Shown: piece after piece, positions 11,705 through 24,204 of the stretch
How the letters are laid out: each line of letters opens with the position of its first letter
Numbering within the stretch: the stretch's first letter is position 1
NCBI GenBank assembly: GCA_037127255.1
Contig: JBANSL010000002.1
Coordinates: 5,748,001-5,812,000 of the forward strand
Direction of reading: 5' to 3'
Origin: Persicaria tinctoria
Taxonomy: Eukaryota > Streptophyta > Magnoliopsida > Caryophyllales > Polygonaceae
DNA length: 64,000 nucleotides
Translations under genes and position numbers: made by a program
The notes under the pieces: generated by a model
Databases searched by the model: none
The model's input: the letters and a program-made list of their open reading frames with translations, nothing else
What the model was told of the DNA's origin: nothing

Positions 11705-12235
11705 CCCCTTGCTGACGTCATCACTGCTGACGTCATCATTTTTTTTTTTCGCGCGTCAGTGCTGACGTCATCGTCGGAAATGCTGACGTCAGCAATGCTG
11801 ACACCGTTTGCAAGGAAGGTTTTTTTGTTTTTTTGTTTTTTTCGCGCGCCAATGCTGACGCCGACGTCGGGAATGTTGACGTCAGCAATGCTGACATCGT
11901 TTTACAAGGAAGTTTTTTTTTTTTTCCGCGCGCCAATGCTGACGCCGACGTCGGGAATGTTGACGTCGGCAATGCTGACACCGTTTACAAGGAAGGTTTT
12001 TTTGTTTTTTTTTTCGCGCGTCAATGCTGACACCGTTTACAAGGAAGTTTTTTTGTTCCACGCGTCAATGCTGACGCCGTCGACGGGAATGTTTACATCA
12101 GCAACGCTGACGCCGTCTACGAGAATGCTGACGCCGACGACAATGACGTCGGGAATGCTGACGTCAGCATTGCTCACACCCTCTACGAGTACGAGGATGC
12201 TGACGCCGACAATGATGACATCGAAGATCAATATA
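11705..12235. repeat. Array of TGACGTCA-like units
   Basis: Units of about 50-80 bp repeat GCTGACGTCA, GACGTCGG and AATGCTGACACCG, each followed by CAAGGAAG and a long T run ending in CGCGCG. TGACGTCA is the binding core of plant TGA-type bZIP proteins, but here it probably reflects element structure. A 227-codon frame through the array is repeat-encoded and is not called as a gene. Confidence 0.75.
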
Positions 12236-14771
12236 TTTGACGTATTAAGTCATTAAAAATATAAAAGGGGGAGAACAAAGAGATAAAGGAGTGTTCTACA
12301 TAAAAAACGAATATTTTATTTTATTTTTGGTAGTGAGAAACAAAGAATAGCGGTAAACAATTAAAACAAAGAATTTTTCGACGCCGAAAATGCTGACCTC
12401 TTTCCTCATCCATCTCTTATATTGCAAAAACGATGTCAGCAAATATATACCTACACAAAAATATGCATGAAAACGATGTCAGCACTAAAAAATATGCATA
12501 AAAACGATGTCAGCACTAAGAAATAAACCAATTTTTAAGGACTCAAGCATACATATATACCTACCTATATAATATACAACTAAAAACGCTGTCAGCATTA
12601 AAATAAATTGGAGATAAATTGCATTACTCACAAAAAAAAAAAAACACCTAAAGCTTCAACTTAACTAAACCGATTCCAATATTATCCAACTATTTATATA
12701 AACCAATTTTTAAGGACTCAAGCATACATATATACTTACATATATAATATCAAATTAAAAACGATGTCAGCATCAAAAAAATACGCATAAAAACGAGGTC
12801 AGCACTAAAAATACTCTTAAAAACAACGTTAGCACTAAAAAACAACCAAACATGCCATAAAACACTATTAACACTTCAACAATGATCACAGCTCACAACA
12901 ATGATCACAGCTCACAAAGCATAGCATTAGCAAGTAACATAAACCAGAGAGTACAGCTTCAGACATCTTGTTTCTTGAAGATGCTGAAAGAAGAGCAAAG
13001 AACCTCAATTGGGAGCTAAATAAAATTCGAACCTTTCTTAGATCTTCTTGGATGCTTTGGGGCTTCGTTCAGCGCAAGATGTGGCGCAGAGCTGCACTCT
13101 TCTGCGCTGGTGCAGACTCCATTGCTGCCTCTCTCCTGCACTAGCGACTGGGAAGATTTGTCGGTTAGCTATGCAGAATCTTCATAGACTGATCAATTAA
13201 CAACGAACAGCGAAAATCAAATTCCATTCTACTGTCAGCAATGGAGAAGCAGAGGTGGAAGAGGAGCATGAGAGGAGGAAAATTGAATAGGAAGGCAGAT
13301 CAATCAAATATGCAGTAGGGGCCTTAGAACACCAGCGCCAAGGAATTAAGAGCGATGAAAAACATACCCTGGCATCGCCGGATATACGAGGAGGCGTCGG
13401 ACAGGCTAACTGCAAAGGTGAGGATGAGGTGCTCCTACTTTTCTGTCTCCTAACACGCCGTGGTGTCGGAGAACGGACCATGTCAGCGCTGACGCAAACA
13501 CAGATTCAGATCCGATAGGTTAGTCCAAAGAACGTACCTAGCACACAACAACAATGCAACATGAAGAAAGAAAACAGTTTGGGCAGTGTAAACCAAGTAA
13601 CCAACACAATGTGGACGATAGAGAGTAGTAGGCATTGGAAAACAAAGTTCAAATTCATACCACGAGAGAATCATCGATTCGTTCCTGCAGCTTTGCCAAT
13701 CCATCATCGCTGAACATCAGCATCTTGTTCCTCATGCTCTCATTCGGTTGTCAGCGCTGACGGCGATGAATTCAACGGGATCTCTCATTCACGGATGATA
13801 TATACCATCCCTGCCCAAGTGCAGCTTCTCGTTCACATGCCGAAGATTCAGAACACCATGTCAGCAACCTAGACTCGATCAATTGCACTCGATCTTGTTG
13901 AATCGATCAACACTGTGCTAGTCTAATGCAAACCACGATTACCTGGTTTCTGTTACCCGAGGATAGATGCAAGCCTCAAGCTGCTGCTATCCAGTCTCCA
14001 CTGGAGTTTTGGTCAGCGCTGACGATGAGCGAGAGGGCGAGGGCATTAGATTGCCTGAGAGCTCATTAGATTGCCTGAGATTCAATACCAAAGGTCGACT
14101 TAAACTCTTTAAGGAAGCAAACTAAAGATCATTTGCAATTTACAAAGTGAGATAAATATATTTCCTACCTACTAAGCATCAAGACTTGCTTTAGTATTTT
14201 GCATAATAATAGCTGGCAACTCAAAAAATTCATCCTCAACTACATATTCACACAAGCTAAAACAGTTCTTGACAGTCATTAAACCATCAACACAATATAT
14301 CATCATAATTCATCAGTGAAAAAAATAATGAAAAGGCTCAAAAGAAATCCAAACACTCAGTAGGCTCTCATGCTGTACAATCAGTAGCCTCTCATGATGT
14401 ACACTCAGCAGGTTCCAAAATCACTTAAAATGAAGCTGTAGTTAACCATAAACAGGTTCCAAAATCATTAAATTCGCACTCATGAAACAGGAAAAAAAAT
14501 CAATCTACTTATAAAGCCTATTTGTGTAATCTGAAGGGAACAGAAAGATAGGGCAAAGAACCACAATACATAGTGTAATCTGAAGGGAACAGTCAACATG
14601 AAGCTGAAATAAAATCACAATGTACTTAGCAGCAACTAAAGAACAATGTTCCATGGAGTATGTCAGCAAATCGAGTAATACAGGGAGGAGGAGGAGAAGG
14701 AGCGAATCCAGATCTAATCTGGTATTTCCTCGTCTACTCCAATCGATCAACGCATTTCCAATCTCTAATTG

Positions 14772-15300
14772 CTAAGCAATAGGAATCAAAACATCAAACA
14801 GAGAGAGATGAATACCTTCGATCAACGCATTTCGTCGAACATGTGGAAGACGAAAGTAGGCGGAGCAAGGAGGAAGAATGTCCGACAGAGCACGCGAGAA
14901 CAGCGCGGACAACTCCTTGGCCATGGAACGGGGCTTCGTCACCCTAGCGTCGTCTTCACCGCCTCGCCACAAATCTGGAAATTCCGTCTGAAGCAGCAAG
15001 CCAGCAACATCTCCGGCGACTGTGCCTGGAAGTAGCGAAGAGCTCTCAGAGGCAAGGACGAGCGTCGACCGGCTCTATCGCCTTCTCAGATCTCTTCCTC
15101 CCTCCCCTGACTTCTCGAGCCCTAGATCGACGAACGGCGATTCTGAAGCCCGGACTTCTCAGATCTTCGATCTGATCCGGTTGAGCGAGAGAGGTGAGCG
15201 ATGAGATCCGGTTGAGCGAGATTCGGCGGTGAGAGGGACGACGATTTGGATCCCAAATCGGGAGCGTTGAGCCAAAACGGGAGGTCGGGAAGGAGAAATA
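14772..15300 (-). other. Exon-like sequence inside the hAT element, unrecognised
   Basis: On the minus strand a pyrimidine-rich leader at 15,050-15,300 is followed by a 75-codon frame (14,999 to 14,772) that begins MLLQTEFPDLWRGGEDDARV and reaches a possible donor ATCGAAG|GTATTC near 14,815. Composition is gene-like (GC-rich and balanced), unlike the AT-rich element around it, which suggests capture of a host gene's first exon. I do not recognise the product, and the frame could be fortuitous. Confidence 0.3.
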
Positions 15301-15776
15301 GTGCAGAGAGGTTGATCTGGAGAAAGGAGAGAGAGAGGGGGAGCTGAGATTTGGGTTAGTGATATCCAGATCTGTATAGGGTTTTATGTTGTATAGTTTG
15401 CTAATATTTACATAAATGTGTATATTTCGCTAATTGGGCCAAAATTTGCGCCGAAGGCGCAAATTTTCTCATATTTTTTTGGGTGTATACTTGATAAGAA
15501 GATTTTGTAAAAAAACATATTGAAAAAACACTAAAATTGTTATTTTTAATGGGGTATACGTGCCACTGGCCGCAACTAAACACCAAAGTTGGTGATTATT
15601 TTTGTATTTTTCTAAGTTCTTGCCACTGAGTGCAACCACCCCTAAAGTTCGTGTTATTTTATGCAATTTGCTCTATAATTTAAACATAAATATGACTTTT
15701 TTTTTTAATGAAATGGTTGATAGAAACAAAAATATATAATTAAGAAGAATTAATGATAGAGTAAAACAAATAGAAA

Positions 15777-15857
15777 GTGTAGGTGGTGGGATTTGAACCC
15801 AACACCTCTTGATTCTCCTTACTTTTTTTTTCCTTTCCTTATCACTTGAACTAGATA
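15777..15857 (-). mobile_element. tRNA-derived SINE head
   Basis: On the minus strand an A-box-like TATCTAGTTCAAGTGATAAG is followed about 40 bases later by a B-box GGGTTCAAATCCCACC. This is the internal RNA polymerase III promoter of a tRNA-derived SINE. Body and tail are not clearly delimited. It lies inside the hAT element near its right end. Confidence 0.5.
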
Positions 15858-15999
15858 GCATTTATGTTTCAAATATCACTTAGAAGTATTATATTACCTT
15901 AAAAATACTAAATATATACAAATTTTTTTTATCTTTTTTATTTTTTTCCCGGGCCAGGGGTGCTCGAGCACCCCCAGATCTGCCACTGAATTCAACCAA

Positions 16000-16744
16000 T
16001 CTCCTTAGTTAATTCGACCCTAACCCGGCGGGTCACGGGTCGACCCGTGACCTGTAGCCATGTTTAAGTGCAAATAAATTTATGGTATAAATAAACTAAT
16101 CAACCGTTAAACACAATTAACTTTGCATCTATATCATTGTAGTTTAGTGATCTCGATATTCTTAAAAATTGAATAATAATATTCCATCGGATTCCTATGG
16201 TATTTAGTTTTTGTGGTAGCAACTCGTGAGGTAATGAAATTTTTGATTACTACCATCAATGTTTTCATCGCCCGTAAAAAATAAAATAAAAAAGACGAAT
16301 CATTGCAATGTCTGATAACAAAAAATATCATATAGGTAAAATACACGTATAAATTAAGCGTACGTACCTCTCATTTGAACCTTCCTATTATTCTTATCTA
16401 TGGACGTCTTAACAAAAAGATCTAGCTCGGTTGAAAAAAAAAATTTGATACGGCATTGGATGGGATCATGTCTTCAATATATAGGGAAGAGATATATTGC
16501 ATATCTTTCTAGTTATTCAGCATATCTTCTTTAGTTGTTTAGATATATATACCACAATTTGCAATTATTAATTAATTAATTAATTAATTGGAGCTATGTG
16601 ATTGCATATCTTTTTAGTTACGTGGTTGATCCAGTTAGTTGTTTAATTCATTAATTAATTGGACCTGTGTGATTTCATATCTTTTTATTGTTATTTGCAA
16701 TTACAAATTGATTATTGATTTTTTTTTATCAAACAAATTTATTA
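16000..16744. other. Intergenic or TE-derived AT-rich DNA
   Basis: A short GGGTCACGGGTCGACCCGTGACC palindromic patch lies at about 16,030-16,052 and an (ATTA)n simple repeat at 16,567-16,590. No gene is supported. Confidence 0.45.
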
Positions 16745-17046
16745 CTCCCTCCGTAACGCAATATTTGTCCATTTGACCACTTTTTCTTGTAACAAAATAT
16801 TTGTCCATTTGAACTTAATTAATGACAAAATTTTCTATTTTTATCCATTCATCTCATTAATTGTATTTGATTTCCAAGAAATTCTATTAATACTCCAACT
16901 TTCCATACTATTCTTTTTTTTTCATTGGTCCATTTTTTTTCCACATTATTTATTTGCTAAATTTTTAATTATTCTACTTTCTAATTGTAGCTTTCTTAAG
17001 AAGTGTGAAAACCCCCAAATGGACAAATATTGCGTTACGGAGGGAG
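16745..17046. mobile_element. Stowaway MITE
   Basis: Ends CTCCCTCCGTAACGCAATAT and its inverse, with TA on both sides (16,743-16,744 and 17,047-17,048). Length 302 bp. The inner ATATTTGTCCATTTG words are also inverted. Non-coding. Confidence 0.9.
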
Positions 17047-17530
17047 TAGTTAGGTATGCGTAATTTGTTATTTTAGATATATAAGATTGCAATAGATTGA
17101 GATTTTCATTATAAAGTGATAAAGATTGGTGATTAAAAAAAACTTAATCTCTAACTAAAAATGTCCTACCTTAAAGGAGAAGCTGTCACATGGGTTAGAC
17201 GACTTCTCCTTTAATATTATAACTAGTTTTATTGCCCGCGATCTTAGCGGTTTTTTATATGACTTTTATTGTTCATGCACAAATTGTTTAAGATCATTCA
17301 AATTATGTAAAATATTATTTTTTGACTTTTTAATTTCCTAGCTACTTATTATCAATTTATTATTGTAGATAAATTTTTTGAACAACTAACTTTAATCGCT
17401 AAAATATTATAAAATACATACTTTCTCTTATATATACACATACACTTTAATATCACGCACATCTATAAAATTAAATTATTCCTATAGAAAAATAAAGATA
17501 TAATTATATTGAATGGTTAATTTTATATAG

Positions 17531-17556
17531 AGAAAATTTGTGCCGCAGGCACAAAT
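17531..17556. repeat. GTGCC/GGCAC palindrome
   Basis: AAATTTGTGCC-GCA-GGCACAAATTT is a near-perfect hairpin close to the left end of the putative Helitron. The same palindrome recurs within 25,375-26,890 and, as GCGCC/GGCGC, at 15,441-15,466 inside the hAT element. Confidence 0.75.
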
Positions 17557-17639
17557 TTTCAACCTAATTACAGCTCCGTCCAACCTTTTGTAAATATTAC
17601 AAAAGTGTCCAAGTTTATAATTTTCGCTGGAAATTTTAC

Positions 17640-18480
17640 AATATTACCCTTCCTTCTCTTTTACCGTTGTTCAACCACGGAGATCTCGCCCTCGCTCCCG
17701 TCAGGTTGCCCCCGCCTCCCTCTCTTTCTTCTCCCGCATCAGAAGATCAGGGCGGAGCCTTAACGGCGCTCACCTCCTCGGCCATGGCCGCTCCGACGGC
17801 GTCCTCTGCTGCCTCAGCCGCCTCCTGGACCAGGTCGCCCCCGCCTCCCTCTCTCACTCTACTGGTTGCGGAGCGACGGCGGACGCAGATTCTCTCTGCT
17901 GAGCGAATCCTTCGTGCTGAGCCGATGCTTCTTGCAATCGAGGGCGGCGCATTTCGTCGAAGATCTAGGGCTTCAGATCTATAGGCTTCATGGTCTCTCT
18001 CTTCGTCGTTGAAGGTAATTTTCGATCCCTTGAAACATATGATCTTCGATTCAACTACTAAGGAAAGTGATGCATTGTCGGATGGTTCAAATGCTTCGAT
18101 CGAGATTGAATCCCTAGACATTAGGTAGGCTAATCTCATGCTGAATTCATCGTGTGACTTGAGAACTTCTAGTGCCCACCAGGTGTTCGATGAAATGTCG
18201 GAAACAAATTATGTCTTATTTGTGCTATCGGTTGTGTAGGGCAACGTATGTTTCCGGACAATCTTGCCAAGTTGTGACTGGGGTAGACTTTGCGCGTATA
18301 TCTTTTGTGCTGCAAGTATGGAGTTGATTCCATCAAGCATCCATAAGAGTTAGTTATTCTACTTTTTGCTTGATTGAAGGATTTTGAGGAATTTGGTTTT
18401 AGCTGATGGTTTGGATCTAGGATGACCAATTTAAGACTTTGCTATCCAGGTTTTCTTTTAAAAAAAAACAGTAACATCGG
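17640..18480. other. GC-rich gene-like DNA, unrecognised
   Basis: A balanced, GC-rich stretch (17,650-17,985), with overlapping open frames of 105 codons (plus) and 130 codons (minus), looks like the 5' end of a captured host gene. Frames are proline, serine and alanine rich or arginine rich, and none is recognised. The rest is intron-like. Confidence 0.3.
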
Positions 18481-18976
18481 TGTCAGCAGCTTCAATGTCA
18501 GCAGCTTCGGTGTCGGTGTCAGCGGCTTCGGTATTAGCAACACAGTGGACTTGTCAGGGCTTTGAGTCGAAGGTGTTTGCTTTTGCTAATCAAATATGAA
18601 ATAATCTAGTCCACTCTTGGATGCACTTCTAATCAGTTTTGTTCGTTTAGGGTAGGTTATCGTTGGATGACAAAGTTTCTTGCGCTAGGTTGCTATGACA
18701 TGCTACTTATGCCTGGGTTTGTTCAAGGTATGCATCCTTATGCTCCTTTTTAATGTTCCATTTTCAGGTCATTCTCCTTGGACGCGCAAGTGCTTGGTAG
18801 TTGCTACTTGTATTTAGTTAACCCTCAACCTTTTGCAATGGGATATTATTGTTGCATTTGTAACTGGTGGAGCCTGGATTATTGGGTGAGTTATCAAAAA
18901 GTATTGACTCTATAAACTACAGTCTACATGTGTCATATGATTCATTTTCGGTCAGCATCATCTTATATGATTAAAA
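18481..18976. other. GTCAGC-word patch and intron-like DNA
   Basis: A short array of GTCAGCAGCTTC and GTCAGCGGCTTCGG words occupies 18,480-18,545. The remainder is AT-rich without exon signals. Confidence 0.4.
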
Positions 18977-20750
18977 TTGTTCAGTTTGCAGAATTCATTA
19001 GCTTTGAAAGAGGTTCAGTATGCTTCCATTTTGGACACTTTGACATCTCTTGAGCTTTTGAAGTCAACAAATCATGCTTACAACAAGAAAAGTGCAGAGG
19101 TAAAATCATCTGCCATTTACATTTTATTTAGTTTAACTTTTGCTTTATTTGTGGCTATTTGCCATGCAAGGTTTTCAAGTGTTATTACTGTATTTAAATT
19201 ATTAATGGGGCAAGAGCTCGTTGCTTTTGGACATTGGACCTCTGAAAGAAGCATTCATAACATTTCACCTTGGATATGTTTTTGTATTTAAACTTGAAGA
19301 CATCCAAAAAAGAAGTGCCCACAATCTAAATAAAAGAGTATTAAAATCTTTTTATTGGAAAACTCCAAGTGGATCCTCTCCCTAAAACTGAGCTGCCTGT
19401 GCCCAATAAAATATGGAATTGTCTACTTATGTTAATGAACTAGAGCTAGCTCGTAAAGATTAGATGGGTAGTGCAATTATAGCAGACTTTGAGATACCTA
19501 TTGCATTCTGGACCCTCTTTGGTGTGCTTACTTGTAAGTAACTTGGTGAAATTTAATTCTTTTGCTAGACACCATTTGCTTATCCCACCATCCCTCTTCG
19601 TTGTGTCAAATTGTGATAAAAGTTGCTCAAGAATGTCATGCTCAGAAGTGCTGTATCCAAATTTTCAGGCAGAAGACGTGATAGCTGAGGCTTTTTGTTC
19701 TGTTGGGAAACTTAAACGTGCAGTTGATCATTGTAAGGAATCAGTTGAGGTAAAAGGAGCTCCCAATTTCTTTTCCATACACATTCCCATGTTACGGAAT
19801 TCAATTTATGTAGTTCCTCATTTATTCAAATTGGTTTTTAAATCTTGATTTTAGTCACTGAATCTATTGCTAGGATCATAAGTGATAACTAAATATTTCA
19901 TCTATGAGATTTTCAGATTAAGCCAGTCTTTTGATCCTCACTTCTAATCAAATACGTATTACCGAGTTCAATCCATTATATAGTTGCACAACATGGGTGT
20001 TATCTAACCCAAGTACTTGGTAGTACTAAGAGATATGATTCGATTGTGAATGGTTTGCCCTATTTGCACGTTTGCTATTCAGCCTTTGATATACTTTGTT
20101 CCTGTGAATTAGTGTGATAGAAAACTACCTGGTTTAAATCCCCTTTTTTGTGCAAAAACCTGCTTGATTTCTCATCATATTAACTTTCAAGAGATTTGTC
20201 TTCAAAGAATAGCAAAACAGCTTCTATAGAAAGTATTTTCCCTGTGTCTCTAGAAAGCTACGAGCTTGGGGAAACCTTTTACACTTCACTCGTAAGTAAC
20301 TTGGTGAAATGACCGAAATTTACACATCGAATAAAAAGGAGCACTTCACCAAGATGAAATTTCGGTCATTTCACCAACTGAAGTTACTGAACAGAATAAA
20401 AAGGAGCAGTTGACTGAGGTATGTGATATTTACCAATATTAGAGGAAGTCGCATATTTCTAGAGTGCTTTGCCATCTAATATAATGAATGCGGAGTTTGA
20501 GCAGGTCTATGAAAGGCTTGCCCATATAATAGCCATGGAAAATGAGAATGCAAGCTCTTATTGAGTAGAAGCTTTCCCAGCATGTATTTGTACATATTAG
20601 TTCTTTTCTCATATTTTTACTTTGTTGATTATTACAATTCTATCTTGAATTTGGAGGCTGTGTGTTGTTGTTCAGACGTTGTAAAGCAACCTCTGTCAGC
20701 ACAAGAGGAAACATGTCAGACCAGTGATGCTGATCTATTATCTTAGGTTG
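18977..20750 (+). pseudogene. Captured exon-like fragments of an unidentified gene
   Basis: Two stretches look like real exons bounded by AG and GT: about 18,991-19,099 (begins NSLALKEVQYASILDTLTSL, ends before GTAAAATC) and about 19,670-19,749 (AEDVIAEAFCSVGKLKRAVD, then HCKESVE before GTAAAAGG). The second resembles a helical TPR-like segment. A third possible exon near 20,500 encodes EFEQVYERLAHIIAMENENA. No complete frame joins them. I do not recognise the parent gene. Confidence 0.35.
20301..20377. repeat. Perfect 21-bp inverted repeat
   Basis: The arm TTGGTGAAATGACCGAAATT(T) at 20,301-20,321 is exactly complementary to 20,357-20,377, with a 35-bp spacer. The left arm extends a direct repeat of CGTAAGTAACTTGGTGAAAT, also seen near 19,527. 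It is probably a small duplication and inversion scar. Confidence 0.8.
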
Positions 20751-21188
20751 TACTAGATTCATTCTAATAGCGGGATCAATGGCAAGCTGATTTGATTCAT
20801 ACAGATACTTGGAAATTGGAACATATTATAGCTTTAGCTGTTTCCTTTTAGCCCTTTCCATCATACAGTAGCATTTTTGTGACCCCTGTTTTGCCTGCTT
20901 TGATTTTTTTTCATAATAAAATTATGTTTTATGCCTTGTAAGTTGTACCTATTCCATAGCCCTCTTCCTTAAGCAGGAATTACATTTTTGATAGTTGATC
21001 ATAAATCTTTTCTCACCCTCACAACTGAGTTGACATCAGCATTCTTTGAGACTTTTTAGAAGTTAGGAAGCATTGTTCAGGATGGTGATAACCAAACCGA
21101 CATAATACAGTCATAATTCTCTATTGTTATTCTGCTTTTAATCCCGTATAACAGAAACAACTGATGAAGGGTTCCTTTTTATGTTTAG

Positions 21189-21976
21189 TCATCTGATTTC
21201 GCACCAAAAGCCATAGACATTGCAGTTAAAGAGCTGATTGCTGTTGCAACTCCTGGAGAAGGTACAGGGCAGCACTTCTCTCTCTCTATATATATAAATG
21301 TTCAGAGCGTGTTCCTTATTTCCTATTCAATTTCGACTGGCAGTTAACCAAATAGAGTTGGAGCGTGCCAAGGCAGCAACAAAGTCAGCTATTCTGATGA
21401 ACTTGGAATCAAGAGTATGTATAAAAAAAACCTGTGCATTTTTCTTAGCAACTTAGAAATTTTGGTATCTGTTCTTAAGCTGTGTATTGCTTATTCTGCA
21501 GATTGTGATATCTGAAGATATTGGTAGGCAACTTTTGACTTATAGTGAGAGGTAGGTATCAGTTCCATAGTTTTCTTGAAAAGCTAGGTCCCGACTAATA
21601 TTGTTGTATTAATGACCTGCATAAATTTTTATATCTTCTCTCCTTGGCTTATGAGACCTGATGAAACTCGTTGTGCAGAAGTGGGTTGATGCACCTGGAG
21701 TGATAATGCATCAATATTTCTTAATCTTTTACATATGGCATTTTACAATTTAATTAGAATATATGAACAAGAACTGAATTTTGCTAAATATTCTATTATT
21801 CCTTGCTAGTGTTACTAGAGTGCTTAAGATTATAAGCTACAAGTATTCGTCTTGCTATTTCAGGAAACCGTGGAACACTTCCTAAAAGCTATTGAGGACA
21901 TTACGTCGAAGGACATTGCTTCGTTGGCTGCAAAACTCATTTCTTCTCCTCTTACAATGGCGACTTATGGCGATGG
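21189..21976 (+). pseudogene. Fragment of mitochondrial processing peptidase alpha subunit
   Basis: Four exon pieces, with introns still present, match the C-terminal half of plant MPP-alpha: about 21,189-21,261 (SSDFAPKAIDIAVKELIAVA), 21,343-21,416 (VNQIELERAKAATKSAILMN), 21,502-21,551 (SEDIGRQLLTYSER) and 21,864-21,976 (HFLKAIEDITSKDIASLAAK, then LISSPLTMATYGD). The last exon has lost one base (CCGTGG where CCGGTGG is expected), which breaks the frame after RKP. The protein start, the domain's first half and the final exon are absent. Retained introns show DNA-level capture, not retroposition. A working copy elsewhere would serve mitochondrial presequence cleavage. Confidence 0.85.
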
Positions 21977-22377
21977 TAATTATGAATTTTTAAAGCATCA
22001 CGGAGCAAATTGATACGGGGATCGTAACTTTTTAGACCACTGCTGAATGTTGAATGTGTCTGTTAAATGTGAAGTCTAATAACGTCTGGAAATATTGTTT
22101 TGAATCATACTTTAACCCTATCATTCAGAATGTAGACAAAAGCTGCAACATAAGAAAAAGTGTCACTGATTTGGTTCTGGCCCATGTTTAAGCTGTATAC
22201 TAAGCTTCCTATCATCTATAGATCTTTCTGACTTTCAGAGATCCTTTCTTTAGTTCTTCACCTTACAATCACCTTTTAAAGCTTTATACCCACTATTTAC
22301 TCATCTTGATTTTAAATATCCTGTAAAATGTTGCTGATTATTTTTTCATTTTCCAGGTCTGCATCTGGTCGATTCAG

Positions 22378-22482
22378 TTTTGGATTCAGTTCCTCCTTGC
22401 TTACGTCGTCATCACCTGCGTTGTCGCTGCCATAGTGCCATTGGCGGCTCTTTATTCGGATACGATGTTGGTATATCAGGTC
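22378..22482 (+). pseudogene. Fragment of a monosaccharide (STP-type) transporter
   Basis: The pieces LAYVVITCVVAAI and IGGSLFGYDVGISG, in adjacent frames, match the first transmembrane helix region and GYDxGISGG motif of plant hexose/H+ symporters. They are separated by a small duplication (GCCATAGT/GCCATTGG) that shifts the frame. A donor-like G|GTCAAATC follows. The piece lies directly after the MPP-alpha fragment, where that gene's last exon should be, so the two are fused. Confidence 0.72.
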
Positions 22483-22559
22483 AAATCTCAATCCCGCAGC
22501 TTCTTAAATTTTTCGCTCCTTTTTTCAATTATTATACTGGAATCTGCAATCAAATTGAA

Positions 22560-23738
22560 CTCTAAGACCGCAGACTTCCAATTATTATCCATGTAGTTGA
22601 TTGATCTTATATGTTGTTTTAATTCCTTGATATAAACATACGAAAAACTGCTGAAACTGCATTTTTAGGGAGTCCTCCATATCCTGCTGACATCCTGACA
22701 CTGCATTTTTAGGGAGTCCTCCATATCATGCTGACATCCTTAAACTGCATTTTTAGGGAGTCCTCCTTCTTGCCTACAATGCACATACTGTCACTGCATT
22801 TTTTAGGGGAGCAAGTGTAAATCTGCCATGGATTTGTCCATTCGGATATTATAACTTAATTAAGGAGCTGAGGTTTTTTAAGCTCTAGTGACAGATTTGT
22901 TATTTTTAAGCTCTGGTGACAGATTATAACTTATGTTAAATTCTTTTTATTTTGGTTTTAAAGAGCAGTAACTTTATTAGATTGGGTTTAAATTCGCACC
23001 TTTGGCAGTAATTATTATTTTTAAGGTAAGATGTCAGCAGAGTTACAGATTGTTACAAAATTTCAATTCATTATTGGAGAGAAATCAAGGATTTCAATTA
23101 ATTATTATTTTTAAGGTAAGATGGCAGTAATTATTATCTTTTAGGACATTACCTTGCATTTAAGCATTAAAAATCAGTAACTTAATATGTTAGATTTAGC
23201 TAAGTCTCTATATGTCATCAGCATCAACTTTATGCATATAATAATCTTAATTTTACATATCAGTCATATGGGGTTGCATATCAGTAACATGTAGTTGCAT
23301 ATCATAATTTTACACTTGTACAAAATTAATTCAAGTTAGTTGCACATCACCCTATGCATATTTTGGATGTGTATACTCATATCAAGCCAGTAGCAAAAAT
23401 ATTCACTGCATTTTAACATCAAATTTCACAAACCCGATACCTTAGATTTAACGTAGTCTCTATATGTCAACATCATCAATTTTTTGCATAAGTGACATAG
23501 GTTCTAGATTGATCCGTTTTTATATTTCTAATTGTGTGCTGACATGGTCTCTTTTTGTGCAATTCAAGTTGATGTATAAGTTCTTTTTTATTTCTAATTG
23601 TGTGCTAACATGACCTCTTTTTGTGCAAATGTGTACTGTTTATTAGGAATTCCTACTTTTTTTTTCCTCTTTTTTTGATTGTGGCGTGAACATAACTCTT
23701 ATTTGTTTATTTGAATGTTATGTTATAATATAATTAAA
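22560..23738. other. AT-rich repeat-bearing DNA inside the Helitron
   Basis: ACTGCATTTTTAGGGAGTCC occurs three times at 22,658-22,765, interleaved with TGCTGACATCCT. AATTATTATTTTTAAGGTAA is repeated at 23,008 and 23,098. No gene is seen. Confidence 0.5.
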
Positions 23739-23807
23739 AGCCTTTTAGCTCAATGGTAGAGTGATGTGCTTATGCGCAAATATGTGGGTTCGAATCCCGC
23801 ATAGGCT
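23739..23807 (+). repeat. tRNA-like module (SINE-type, A and B boxes)
   Basis: AGCCTTT..ATAGGCT can form an acceptor stem with one mismatch. GCTC/GAGT forms a D stem, and GTGGG-TTCGAAT-CCCGC forms a perfect T arm. The A-box TAGCTCAATGGTAGAG and B-box GGTTCGAATCC are intact. The anticodon arm does not fold into a standard 5-bp stem with 7-base loop, and the length is 69 bases, so this is a tRNA-derived pseudogene or SINE head, not a functional tRNA. Degenerate copies of its 5' half are embedded in the tandem repeats at 27,575, 27,880 and 28,250. Confidence 0.6.
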
Positions 23808-24204
23808 AAAATTTATAATAATTCTAGTAATTTACAAAATTTTCTAATAATTGTTCAATAATAAGATATATTAACGCAATTTTCTAGTTGCACATTATAC
23901 TTTTAAATTTGCATATTATACTTTTACATTTGCATATCATCACTTTATATTTGCATATTTTAATCTTATATTTGCATATCATCATTTTATAATTGCATAT
24001 CATACTTTTACATTTGCATACTTTTACATTTGCTTTTATATGATTAGTTCATTCTTTTATATGATTTGTCACATTATTTGCTTCAAATTAAGAGGCACAA
24101 ACAATGTTGCTGACATCTGGTGTCAACAGTAACAATTTACACAACAGATTGTTATTTGTGCATATCATAAAGTTAAATTTGCATTACAGTAACTTATATG
24201 TTGA

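Larger units (their letters stand above)
11527..15988. mobile_element. Large non-autonomous hAT element (4.46 kb)
   Basis: A perfect 8-bp duplication AATTCAAC (11,519-11,526 and 15,989-15,996) flanks ends CAGTGGCGGAGCCAGG and, reversed, CAGTGGCAGATCTGG. This is hAT-type. No transposase frame is visible. The interior holds a TGACGTCA-rich array, many scattered GTCAGC or GCTGAC words, a SINE and exon-like DNA at 14,770-15,300 that may be captured host sequence. CAG(T/A)GGCGGA-type ends also occur on the 438-bp element at 42,690. Confidence 0.85.

Noticed and set aside
11573..12256. 227-codon open frame
   Set aside because: Translation of the TGACGTCA array; repeating MLTSAMLTP-type peptide with no family.
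11527..15988. CACTA element
   Set aside because: Ends are CAGTGGCGG, not CACTA, and the target duplication is 8 bp, not 3 bp.
23739..23807. A functional tRNA gene
   Set aside because: Acceptor and T arms fit, but the anticodon arm cannot form a standard stem and loop and the length is short. Called as tRNA-derived repeat instead.
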